A stretch of 64,000 nucleotides of DNA from Aristolochia californica (lineage: Eukaryota; Streptophyta; Magnoliopsida; Piperales; Aristolochiaceae): contig JARWKL010000006.1 in NCBI GenBank assembly GCA_029961685.1, positions 13,460,748 through 13,524,747 on the forward strand, given 5' to 3'. Below the pieces are notes generated by a model, which saw only the letters and a list, made by a program, of their open reading frames with translations, searched no databases and was not told where the DNA came from. Of the stretch, positions 1-8,470 are shown one piece after another. A program made the translations under genes and the position numbers. Position 1 is the stretch's first letter. Each line of letters begins with the position of its first letter.

Positions 1-1659
1 TTTGTAAAATATGCTAAAAGTGGGTTGTTTGGCTCTAGTAAATATCCCACCGCAAGTTAACTTGAGAATTTAATATTTACTACTTCTTGAAAATTTTCGA
101 TCAGTACGTCAATTGCATCTTCAACATGTTTCAGGCATGCATATTCAAATTTAAAACTTGTTAGGATCAATTAGGGGTTGTACTAGTGGAATTTCCCCAA
201 ACATGATAACAAGACTTCGGTGTTCATTTTTAGTGCGTGAAATAATTTTCTTCACTTAGTTTTCAATTTTTTGCATACACAAACTCAAAAATTTTAATTT
301 TGTTGTGATCTTTTTGCCTTATCTTTTTGTTTATGAGAAAAATAGGAGAGTGAAAACTCAAGTTTGGATTTGAAAAAAACTTGAACATCCAAAAGGGAAA
401 TGCACAAATGCTGAGAGAGATAATTCCAATATGTGTCTGTGATTTTTATGGCTTATAAACTCTTTTAGTTTTTTATATATTAAGTCTTGCAATCATCTAA
501 AAAGGGGGAGCGAGGCATTTTTAAATGAGTGTTGAGTCCCAAACCATAAGCATTTTCTAACAAAAATTGTGGGGGTTACACATCGTTAATAGATAATAAC
601 ATTTACCATGATCAATGATTTTTAAGACTTCTTTTTGTAAAAAAATCAAAAGGTGGGTTGTTTGGCTCTGGTAAATATCCCACCGCACGAAAACTTGAGA
701 ATTTAATTTTTTTCTACTCCTTGAAATTTTTGGATCGTTAGGTGATTTGCATCTTCAACATGTTTCAACCATGCATATCCACATTTAAATCATGTTAGGA
801 TCAATTAGACATTTCTTTCTTATAAATTCCACCTAGCTATTAAGGGTTGCACTAGTGGAATTTCCCAAACATGGATAACAAAAATTTTGTGTTCATTTTT
901 AGTGCATGAAATACTTTTCTTCACTTACATTTAATATAGTTTTCAATTTTTTGTATACATAAACTCTAACATTTTCATTTTGTTGTAATCTATTTGCCTT
1001 ATCTTTTTGTTGACGAGAAAAATAGGAGAGTGAAAAGTAGAGTTTGGATTTGAAAAAAAAATGTAACATCCAAAATGGAAATTCACAAATGTTGAGAGAG
1101 AAAATTCCAAAAAGTATCTATGAATTTTTAGGATCGTAAACTCTTTTCATTTTTTCAATATTAGGTTTTGCAATCATCGGAAAAGGGGGAGCGAGGTATT
1201 TTTACCTAAGTGTTGACTCCCAAACCATAAGTCATTTCTAAAAAAAATATAGCCATTACACATCATTAATCGATCAAAACATTTACGATCATCTATGATT
1301 GTTATGTCCGCTTTTTGTAAAATAGGCAAAAAGTGGGTTGTTTGGTTCTTGTAAATATCCCACTGCACGTTAACTTGAGAATTTAATTTTTTCTACTCGT
1401 TGAAATTTTAGGATCATTAAGTCATTTGCATCTTCAACATGTTTCAGGCATGCATATCCGCATTTAAAACATGTTAGGATAAATTAGAAATGTCATTCTT
1501 AAATAATTCCACCAAGCTATTATGGGTTGTACTAGTGGAATTTCCCCAAACATGGATAACAAAAATTTTGTGTTCATTTTTAGTGCATGAAATAATTCTC
1601 TTCACTTAAATTTTTTATATTTTTCAATTTTTTGCATACATAAACTCTAAAATTTTCAT
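1..1659 (+). repeat. satellite array, left part (about 2.4 monomers)
   Basis: Head-to-tail copies of an AT-rich satellite, with the landmark 'tactagtggaattt' or a close variant at 181, 850 and 1530 (spacings 669 and 680). The array is cut at the left window edge and again at 1659, where the monomer stops inside 'aaactctaaaattttcat' and foreign DNA begins. The open frame at 1174-1368 on the minus strand is only a satellite reading frame, because equivalents recur in many monomers. From about 500 onward this part belongs to the trimeric higher-order repeat whose second copy starts near 6431. Confidence 0.95.
1436..1475. repeat. conserved inverted repeat of the satellite monomer (example)
   Basis: Arms aacatgttt (1436-1444) and aaacatgtt (1467-1475) are exact reverse complements separated by 22 nt that include a further gcatgc palindrome. 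The same layout is seen in most monomers, for example 12738-12777, about 95 bp before the landmark. It could form a small hairpin or cruciform or be a dyad binding site; this is inference from the sequence, and no known protein site is recognised. Confidence 0.75.
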
Positions 1660-2739
1660 CAATAGTGGACGAGTTATGTCTCGTGAGGGTTTGCATGGAA
1701 TTTACCCACAAAATTCATCTAAATCAATAATATAAAAAGAAAAAATGAAGAAAATTTACTCCTCATTAGCATATGACTAACACTTAGTATCGTAAAATAT
1801 CTGAAAATATATGAGATCTTGCAAAATTTGAAAACTTGTGTAAAATATAGCCTATTATCAATCCAAATACACTCATTGTTACTCCACCTGAACCAATGTG
1901 ACCCATAAGCAATTACTTCAACAGAACAAAGAGGCAACAAATAACAATAAAATCCTGGTCACATCACGATTAAGAGAAAATAGTAGAGTATGCCTGTTGT
2001 CTGACAATCTCACAAAAGAAATATACCAATTTCAATCTTGACTTGCAACTTCTTTCAAATTACAATTCATCATCAAAGTTAAGAAACTCATTGCTTCCAG
2101 ATTTAAAACCATTTTACGCTATTACCAGTGCACTTTTGCTATTACTAGCATAATTTTTGTTTCACTGAATACTTTTGGTACTACCACCATTTTGTATTCA
2201 TCTTCACTGCACATGCACTTATTTTTAAGTAACAGACTGTTCCGGTGCATGTCCCTGGGTTTGCCCAGGCTGTTTCTGAAGTTATTTGTCTTTTGCAAGC
2301 AAGAGCATTTCCATTTGCATTCATACGTTACAACAAGGAATTTCACTGAGGTATAAAAAAGATTGAGTTCAAACAGGCATACAAGACTATTCAGACTAAC
2401 ATAGATCAACACTAGATTTACATGTTCTCTTTTGCAACTAAGTTCCAAGTCTAATGTAATAGTAAGCTATCCCACTGAATTCTCATGAATCACAACAAAT
2501 GATATCAGATTTCTAATAGGCATATTCTACACAGTTTTCCGAAAATTTTTGAAACACATTTGAGCAACTTATTTTAACTCTACTAACGTTAACCACATAC
2601 TAAGAGGAGTAATTTGAAAACCACGAAAAAAATCAAAAGAAAATCATTGTTAAGTTATAAAAGAGCTGTGTTTGGTGGGGAAAAGTTAAAACACTAGAAC
2701 AACTACAAAAATAAAGGGTTAAGCTCCCTCAGGGCTCCT
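1660..2739. other. unassigned AT-rich segment of the insert
   Basis: This segment is not satellite and has no protein domain I recognise. The open frames at 1719-1940 and 2122-2448 (minus strand) have no family signature. Read on the minus strand it contains polypyrimidine stretches followed by AG, as in 'ggttcag' before a GTGGAGTAAC-like stretch near 1870-1890, which would fit plant intron/exon texture downstream of the possible exon at 2982-3080. It could equally be the untranslated 3' region of a retroelement. No function is assigned. Confidence 0.35.
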
Positions 2740-3110
2740 AAATCCATAGCTGGGACCATATGTGTTTGGTCATCAACAATAATACCAAAGAGTCAATAAA
2801 GACCCCCAGGAATGATACATAGTCTCCCTTGAAGAAAGTTTACTCGTATCATTCGTACCCGTAGGTAATGATCCGTAGATGAAACCGCTATCCCACATCA
2901 CACTTTGAAGAAATCTCTGTGTGACTGGCCACTGAAGGCAGCAGGAATCACGCACTGAACACAAGTCCTTGAGTTACTCACCATAAGGTTTTCATTCAAT
3001 ACTTCAAGAACGAACTGGTCAATCCCAGAATGGTTGTTGGAGTATAGACCTCTCAAACTAGGGACCAAAAGTCTGGTCATCGACTACTGGAGCCATTTAT
3101 GCTCTCAGCC
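2740..3110 (-). pseudogene. possible captured host-gene fragment with exon-like piece
   Basis: On the minus strand an open stretch at 2982-3080 reads TRLLVPSLRGLYSNNHSG and continues IDQFVLEVLNENLM; its amino-acid mix looks more like real protein than the neighbouring AT-rich frames. It is followed directly by a strong 5' splice-site match, with GTGAGT on the minus strand at 2981-2976 after 'cttatg'. Just upstream the minus strand has CAG/TAG acceptor-like steps. I cannot identify the family. Translation past the donor quickly becomes unlike protein, as expected for an intron. It may be a gene fragment carried by or inserted into a retroelement, or chance. No complete gene is present. Confidence 0.3.
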
Positions 3111-3310
3111 GGCAAGAGAGTACCCTGAGTCCATGACGGGGCCGGCTTCGCCGGGGGACCTCCAATCAATCAAGACCAGAGTACACCAAAGGTTATCCCA
3201 ATAAGAATGAATAAAAATAAAAATAAAAACTGTAATGTACAAAAGGATAGAAGCGTGGGGATTGCCCACAATGTGCTAAGTTTATAGTCGTAAGCAAGAC
3301 TCTAATGCAG
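3111..3310 (-). other. region just downstream of the integrase frame
   Basis: Minus-strand sequence immediately after the integrase stop. It includes a stretch equivalent to 'ttgtgggcaatccccac' (about 3258-3280 on the plus strand), which resembles the short 'gggaggcaaccca'-type block often found after the pol frame in plant Athila/Tat elements; that resemblance is from memory and not tested. Around 3200-3235 there is an A-rich 'aaaaataaaaataaaaac' stretch. A GC-rich palindromic piece 'gccggcttcgccggg' lies near 3140-3155. No coding function is seen. Confidence 0.4.
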
Positions 3311-3814
3311 TCAAGATGAATGGACAGGTTCCTCTAGGAAAATCACCATCACCTCCTCCGGTGTGGGAACATTCTCAAGATACGATTTGAGCCTCTGACC
3401 GTTAACTTTGAAGGCTGACCCATCTCCGTGATTGCGGATCTCAATAGCGGCATGAGGAAACATCTGTGTAACCTCAAATGGACTGGACCACCTAGATCTC
3501 AGCTTCCCTGGAAACAAATGCAATCGTGAGTTATAAAGTAAAACATTCTGCCCAACAGTAAAAGACTTGCGAAAAATAGATTTATCATGTAAAAGCTTTG
3601 TTCGCTTCTTGTACAATTTGGCATTCTCATAAGCATCATGACGTATCTCCTCCAACTCATTCAATTGCAATTTCCTCTCCTCACCCGCTTGAGCCAAATC
3701 AATATTCAAAGCCTTAATGGCCCAATAAGCTCTATGCTCAAGCTCAACAGGTAGATGACATGCTTTGTCGAACACTAGGCGAAATGGAGACATCCCAATA
3801 GGAGTCTTAAGCAC
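3311..3814 (-). pseudogene. Ty3/gypsy (Athila/Tat-like) integrase C-terminal fragment
   Basis: A 167-codon open frame matches the C-terminal end of the pol polyprotein of plant Ty3/gypsy elements. Family hallmarks in order: [20 protein letters not shown] near the N-terminus (residues about 3-22); [14 protein letters not shown] (about 24-37); [20 protein letters not shown] (about 47-66); a basic [11 protein letters not shown] stretch; [12 protein letters not shown] (about 87-98); and the GPY/F-type module [14 protein letters not shown] (about 102-115), with SSPF in place of the usual GPF. The zinc finger and DDE catalytic core of integrase, and all of gag, protease, RT and RNase H, are missing. 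The apparent GTG start at 3814 is an artefact: the conserved frame should continue upstream but is cut at a microsatellite. The frame itself has no internal stop, so the truncation may be fairly recent. The product would be non-functional alone. Confidence 0.9.
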
Positions 3815-3819
3815 GTTTT

Positions 3820-3882
<63 letters not shown>

Positions 3883-3886
3883 TTTA
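3815..3886. repeat. TTTA/TTA microsatellite at the integrase breakpoint
   Basis: A (TTTA)n run to about 3850 is followed by (TTA)n to about 3880, directly abutting the break in the integrase frame. It could be slippage growth at a recombination or repair joint, or the A-rich 3' tail of a separate minus-strand element lying to the right (an AATAAT-type tail). The sequence does not decide between these. Confidence 0.9.
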
Positions 3887-4149
3887 TCCTAACCTAAGAC
3901 CATGGAGAACAAAGAAATACACTTTTGATGTAGAATTTAATTACATCGGTTTTAATACCTCGCAAGCATACAAATCGTTCCTGTAATCTAGCAGTAAGCG
4001 AGGGTCATATCCACAGGGAGGAATGAATTTTGTGTATTCTTCAGTCAACTAGCCTAACCAAATATGATGAATTAATCTGAACTAAACACTAATTATATCC
4101 TAAATTATCAAGCAATAATCTAATTAACTACTTGCACAATAGGAAACGT
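3887..4149. other. unassigned segment with tRNA-T-arm-like motif
   Basis: Non-satellite DNA without an open frame of note. It includes 'gcgagggtcatatccaca' followed by 'gggagg' (about 3998-4021). Similar 'ggtcgaatccacaggga' blocks occur widely in plant repetitive DNA, including LTR retrotransposon non-coding regions; that statement is from general knowledge and not tested here. No tRNA cloverleaf can be drawn around it. Confidence 0.4.
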
Positions 4150-4447
4150 CAACTCTGGATTTTATCGTGATTCGTGCCTCTCTCGAGCGCCACGTAACCA
4201 AGAATCCGGATTCTCAATCCTTGCGTCTAGCCCCTCTCGGGTACCTAGAGTTAATGACAAAGAGCGGATTACAATAGAATGCAGAGAATCAATTTCCTAT
4301 TGTGATGATGCTAAAATTATCAACTCTGGATTTTACTGTGATTCGTGCCTCTCTCGAGTGCCACGTAATCACGAATCCGATTTCTCAATCCTTGCGTCTA
4401 GCCCCTCTTGGGCGCATAGAGTGAAAGACATAAATCGGATTAAAATA
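4150..4447. repeat. 171-bp direct duplication inside the insert
   Basis: The block starting 'caactctggatttta' at 4150 is repeated in direct orientation at 4321 (offset 171). The second copy is recognisable to about 4447. Both contain 'gattcgtgcctctctcgag', 'gccacgtaa' and 'caatccttgcgtctagccc' with scattered substitutions. The duplication is therefore older than a simple recent slippage event. No coding potential is evident. Confidence 0.9.
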
Positions 4448-4600
4448 CCAAAATCCAACCTAAATTATAATCCTACCCTAACTAGCCAATTTAATAAAAT
4501 ATCTGGAAAACAAATATTCAATAAACATTAATTATCAAATCACATTTAATAAACATTCAAAACCTAAGTTCAAACTATAGAAAAAATTAAATTAAAAAAT
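4448..4600. other. AT-rich spacer, nothing recognised
   Basis: AT-rich DNA between the 171-bp duplication and the GC-rich segment. I see no open frame, repeat or motif worth naming. Confidence 0.5.
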
Positions 4601-5260
4601 AACGAATTACTCCCCTTCTCCTTCCACTCGCTTGGGCAGCAACTCGTTCTCACGGGTGCTACAATTTCCAGAAATCAATGGCTTCGGGTTGGCAAGAGTG
4701 AGTGGCCGGAGGTAGAAACAACGCCGGCGACGAAGGTTGGAAGCCGACGGACGGAGGTAACGTCCGGCGAAGAACAAAACAGAGCTTACGTTCTCTAATC
4801 GGCTCTCTCGAGTCTCGATCGGAGTCGGGATACTCAGGGAATGGTCAGAAATATGTGATATACGCTGGAGGATGGTCGGAAATATGTGATAGACGTCGGA
4901 GGATGGTCGGAAAGCGGAATTGGCACCGGAGAAGCCCTCTTTGATCCCCTTTGGGCCTGGCGAGCGACGACTGTCGAACTCACCTCGACGAAGACTCTCT
5001 CGAGCTCTCCTCGGGTTTTTTCTCGGTTTCTGGATGGTGGTGGACGGTGGTGGACGACGGTGGCATGATGAAAGGTAGTGGCCCGACGAACGACGGTGGG
5101 GAACTCCTCTCGGATCCTCCCCTGTTTCCGGTCCAAGGTCCTCTGTTTTGGTCTCTGTTTTCTCTTGACGCTCCTCTCTTGGGTCTCCCCTCTTGGGTCT
5201 TCCCCCGTTTCCCATTCGACGCTCCCCTCTCTCCTTTAATACCATCTTATTTATTTTAAA
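4601..5260. other. GC-rich segment with overlapping open frames (probably non-coding)
   Basis: Base composition changes sharply from AT-rich to GC-rich for about 650 bp. It is open in several frames on both strands at once: 4607-5368 minus (253 codons), 4834-5136 minus, and 4702-4944, 4886-5068 and 4951-5259 plus. This is what GC-rich DNA with few stop triplets looks like. The longest predicted product is rich in Arg, Pro, Ser and Glu and has no domain, signal peptide or membrane segment that I recognise. Repeats of 'ggtggtggacg' type occur near 5033-5068. It may be the leader or LTR-internal region of a retroelement. I do not call it a gene. Confidence 0.55.
4841..4912. repeat. short tandem repeat, about 30-bp unit
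   Basis: 'atggtcagaaatatgtgata' at 4841, 'atggtcggaaatatgtgata' at 4872 and 'atggtcggaa' at 4902 form about 2.3 copies of a 30-31 bp unit containing 'cggagg'. It lies within the GC-rich segment. Confidence 0.85.
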
Positions 5261-5557
5261 ACGATTTGACCTGAAAATCACCTCCATTTCACTAAGGGAA
5301 TTTTGGTAAATATCTCCTTCTCCACCAAAATTCTCCTGAAATTCCATAATTAAATCTATAAAAAACATTTCAGGAAGAAATAAACCTTAAAAACAATGAA
5401 ATATAATTCAGGAGAGAAAAATATGCAATATCGACAGTGATTAATGCCAAATTCAATAAATGCTCATTTCATTTGAAAACCAATAAATACCCACCTATAA
5501 CACAATTATAAAGGTTATTATATTATAATTAACTTAGTTCTCATGTCAGAATATGGC
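5261..5557. other. AT-rich right end of the insert, unassigned
   Basis: AT-rich DNA leading to the right junction. It contains 'ccaataaatacccacctata', which has a TATA-like look but no supporting context. No terminal repeat matching the left end (1660-1720) is visible in direct or inverted orientation. The satellite restarts at 5558-5566. Confidence 0.5.
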
Positions 5558-5751
5558 ATCTATCACCTTATCTTTTTGTTTACCAGAAAAAAGGGAGAGT
5601 GAAAACTCAAGTTTGGATTTGAAAAAAAAAGTACATCCAAAATGGAAATGCACAAATGTTGAGAGAGATAATTCCAAAAAGTACCTGAGATTTTTAAGGA
5701 TTGTAAACTCTTTTAGTTTTTTATATATTAGGTTTTGCAGTCATCAGAAAA

Positions 5752-5786
<35 letters not shown>
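5752..5786 (+). repeat. G-tract expansion, 35 G
   Basis: Uninterrupted run of 35 G at the monomer position that normally holds 5-7 G ('gaaaaggggg(a)cgaggc'). Confidence 0.9.
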
Positions 5787-7579
5787 CGCTTTTTTAACTG
5801 AGTATTGACTCCCAAACCATAAGTCATTTCTAACAAAAATTATAGCCGTTACACATGATTAATTGATCAAAACATTTACAATGATCTATGATTGTTGGGT
5901 TCGTTTTTTGTAAAATAGGCAAAAAGTGTGTTGTTTGGCTCAGGTAAATATCCCACCGCACGTTTACTTGAGAATTTAATTTTTCTACTCCATGAAATTT
6001 TTGAATCATTAGGTCATTTGCATCTTCTACTTGTTTCAGGCATACATATCCAACACATTTAAAACATGTTAGGATCAATTAGAAATTTCTTTCTTATCAA
6101 ATTCAACAAAGCTATTAGAGGTAGTAGTAGTGGAATTTATCCAAACATGGATAACAAAATTTTGGTGTTCATTTTTAGTGCAAGAAATAATTTTCTTCAC
6201 TGAGTTTCAATTTTTTGCAAACATAGAATCAAAAATTTTCATTTTGTTTTGATCTATTTACCATATCTTTATTTTTACGAGAAAAATAGGAGAGTGAAAA
6301 CTCAAGTTTGGATTTGAAAAAAATTGAACATCCAAAATGGAAATGCACAAATGTTGAGAGAGATAATTCCAAAAAGTATCTGTGATTTTTAAGGATTGTA
6401 AACTCTTTTAGTTTTTTATATATTAGGTTTTGTAATCATTTGAAAAGGAGGAGCGAGGCATTTTTAAATGAGTGTTGACTCCCAAACCATAAGCCAATTC
6501 TAACAAAAATTGTAGGGGTTACACTCGTTAATCGATAAAAATATTTACCATGATCTTGATTTTAAAGACTTCTTTTTGTAAAAAAGTCAAAAAGTGGGTT
6601 GTTTGGCTCTCAAAAATATCCCACCGCATGTTAACTTGAGAATTTAGTCTTTTCTACACCTTGAAATTTTTGGATCATTAGGTCAGTTGCATCTTCAACA
6701 TGTTTCATGCATGCATGTCCACATTTAAAACATGTTAGGTTCAATTAGAAATTTCTTTCCTATAAATTCCACCTAGCTATTAAGGGTTGCACTAGTGGAA
6801 TTTCCCAAACATGGATAACAAAACTTTGGTGTTCTTTTTTAGTGCATCAAATAATTTTCTTCACTTACATTTAATATAGTTTTTAATTTTTTGTATACAT
6901 AAACTCTAACATTTTCATTTTGTTGTGATCTATTTGCCTTATCTCTTTGTCGACGAGAAAAATGGGAGAGTGAAAACTCAAGTTTGGATTTGAAAAAAAA
7001 ATGTAACATCCAAAATGGAAATTCACAAATGCTGAGAGAGAAAATTCCAAAAAGTATCTATGAATTTTTAGGATTGTAAACTTTTTTCGTTTTTTCAATA
7101 TTAGGTTTTGCAATCATCGGAAAAGGGGGAGTGAGGCACTTTTAACTAAGTGTTGATTCCCAAACCATAAGTCATTTCTAAAAAAAAAATATAGCTGTTA
7201 CACATCATTAATTGATCAAAACATTTACGATCATCTATGATTGTTAGGTCCACGTTTTGTAAAATAGGCAAAAAGTGGGTTGTTTGGTTCTTGTAAATAT
7301 CCCACCGCATGTTAACTTGAAAATTTAATTTTTTCTACTCCTTGAAATTTTGGGATCATTAAGTCATTTGCATCTTCAACATGTTTCAGGCATGCAAATC
7401 CACATTTAAAACATGTTCGGATAAATTAGAAATTTCTTTCTTATAGAATTCCACCGAGCTATTATGGGTTGTACTAGTGGAATTTTCCCAAACATGGATA
7501 AAAAACTTTGGTGTTCATTTTTAGTGCATGAAATAATTCTTTTCACTTAAATTTTTTATATTTTTCAATTTTTTGCATA

Positions 7580-7630
7580 CATAAACTCTAAAATTTTCAT
7601 TTTTTAATCTATTTGCCTTATCTTTTTGTT
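7580..7630 (+). other. unoccupied paralogue of the insertion site
   Basis: This is the second-copy equivalent of the interrupted monomer. It reads through 'aattttcattttttaatcta' then 'tttgccttatctttttg' without interruption, while the first copy has the 3.9-kb insert between 'aattttcat' and 'atctat'. It therefore serves as a local empty site for defining the junctions at 1659 and 5558. Confidence 0.8.
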
Positions 7631-7801
7631 TACGAGAAAAAGGGAGAGTGAAAACTCAAGTTTGGATTTGAAAAAAAAAAGTACATCCAAAATGGAAATG
7701 CATAAATGCTAAGAGAGATAATTCCAAAAATTATCTGAGATTTTTAAGGATTGTAAACTCTTTTAGTTTTTTATATATTAGGTTTTGCAGTCATCAGAAA
7801 A

Positions 7802-7827
7802 GGGGGGGGGGGGGGGGGGGGGGGGGG
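7802..7827 (+). repeat. G-tract expansion, 26 G
   Basis: Uninterrupted run of 26 G followed by 'ttgtgtgggtgggc'. It is the trimer-repeat counterpart of the 5752 tract. Confidence 0.9.
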
Positions 7828-8470
7828 TTGTGTGGGTGGGCGAGTCTTTTTTAACTGAGTGTTGACTCCCAAACCATAAGTCATTTCTAACAAAAATTAC
7901 AGCCGTTACACTTGGTTAATCGATAAAAAAATTTATGATGATCTATGATTGTTAGGTCCGCTTTTTGTAAAAGAGGCAAATAGTGTGTTGTTTGGCTCAG
8001 GTAAATATCCCACCGCACATTTACTTGAGAATTTAATTTTTTCTACTCCATGAAATTTTTGAATCAATAGGTCATTTGCATCTTCTACTTGTTTCAGGCA
8101 TACATATCTACCACATTTAAAACATGTTAGGATCAATTATAAATTTCTTTCTTATCAAATTCAACGAAGCTATTAGAGGTAGTAGTAGTGGAATTTATCC
8201 AAACATGGATAAAAAAATTTTGGTGTTCATTTTTAGTGCGAGAAATAATTTTCTTCACTTAGTTTTCAATTTTTTGCAAACATAGAATCAAAAATTTTCA
8301 TTTTTTTGTGATCTATTTGCCTTATCTTTTTTTTTATGAGAAAAATGGGAGAGTGAAAACTCAAGTTTGAATCTGAAAAAAAATTGAACGTCCAAAATGG
8401 AAATGCACAAATATTGAGAGAGATAATTCCAAAAAGTATCTGTGATTTTTAAGCATTGTAAACTCTTTGT

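Larger units (their letters stand above)
1660..5557 (-). mobile_element. composite insert with Ty3/gypsy fragment inside a satellite monomer
   Basis: About 3.9 kb of non-satellite DNA splits one monomer. Left flank ends '...aaattttcat' at 1659. On the right, satellite resumes within 'atctat' at 5558-5563 and is clear from 'ccttatctttttg' at 5566. The corresponding place in the next trimeric repeat unit (about 7595-7625) is uninterrupted and shows that roughly 10-15 bp of satellite between 'ttttcat' and 'atctat' was lost. I see no long terminal repeat pair, no TG...CA ends and no convincing target-site duplication, so the insert is not an intact LTR element. The short shared 'atca' at both junctions suggests end joining at microhomology. 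The only recognisable coding piece (integrase C-terminus) is on the minus strand, hence the strand given; the other segments may have separate origins. Confidence 0.85.
500..8470 (+). repeat. trimeric higher-order repeat, about 2.04 kb, two copies
   Basis: Copy 1 runs from about 500 to 6430 (including the 3.9-kb insert) and copy 2 from about 6431 to 8470. Corresponding landmarks are 850/6790, 1530/7472 and 6125/8183. Shared private variants: 'gcactagtgg' at 850 and 6790; 'attatgggttg' before 1530 and 7472; 'gtagtagtagtgg' at 6121 and 8179; 'ttctacttgtttcaggcata' in the third monomer; 'gacttctttttgtaaaa' near 625 and 6565. Both third-position monomers also carry a long G-tract (5752 and 7802). 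The insert is present in copy 1 only. Confidence 0.85.

Noticed and set aside
3998..4021. tRNA gene, because of the T-arm-like 'gggtcatatccaca'
   Set aside because: No acceptor, D or anticodon stems can be drawn around it; it fits a common motif of plant repetitive DNA better.
4607..5368. 253-codon minus-strand frame as a gene
   Set aside because: Several overlapping frames on both strands are equally open in this GC-rich segment, the product has no recognisable domain, and it is rich in Arg and Pro as expected from composition.
1660..5557. Complete LTR retrotransposon
   Set aside because: Only the integrase C-terminus is present. I found no pair of long terminal repeats, no primer-binding site and no target duplication.
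1660..5557. Helitron
   Set aside because: The left end begins TC after A, but no CTRR end with a preceding hairpin is seen at the right, and the minus-strand orientation does not fit either.
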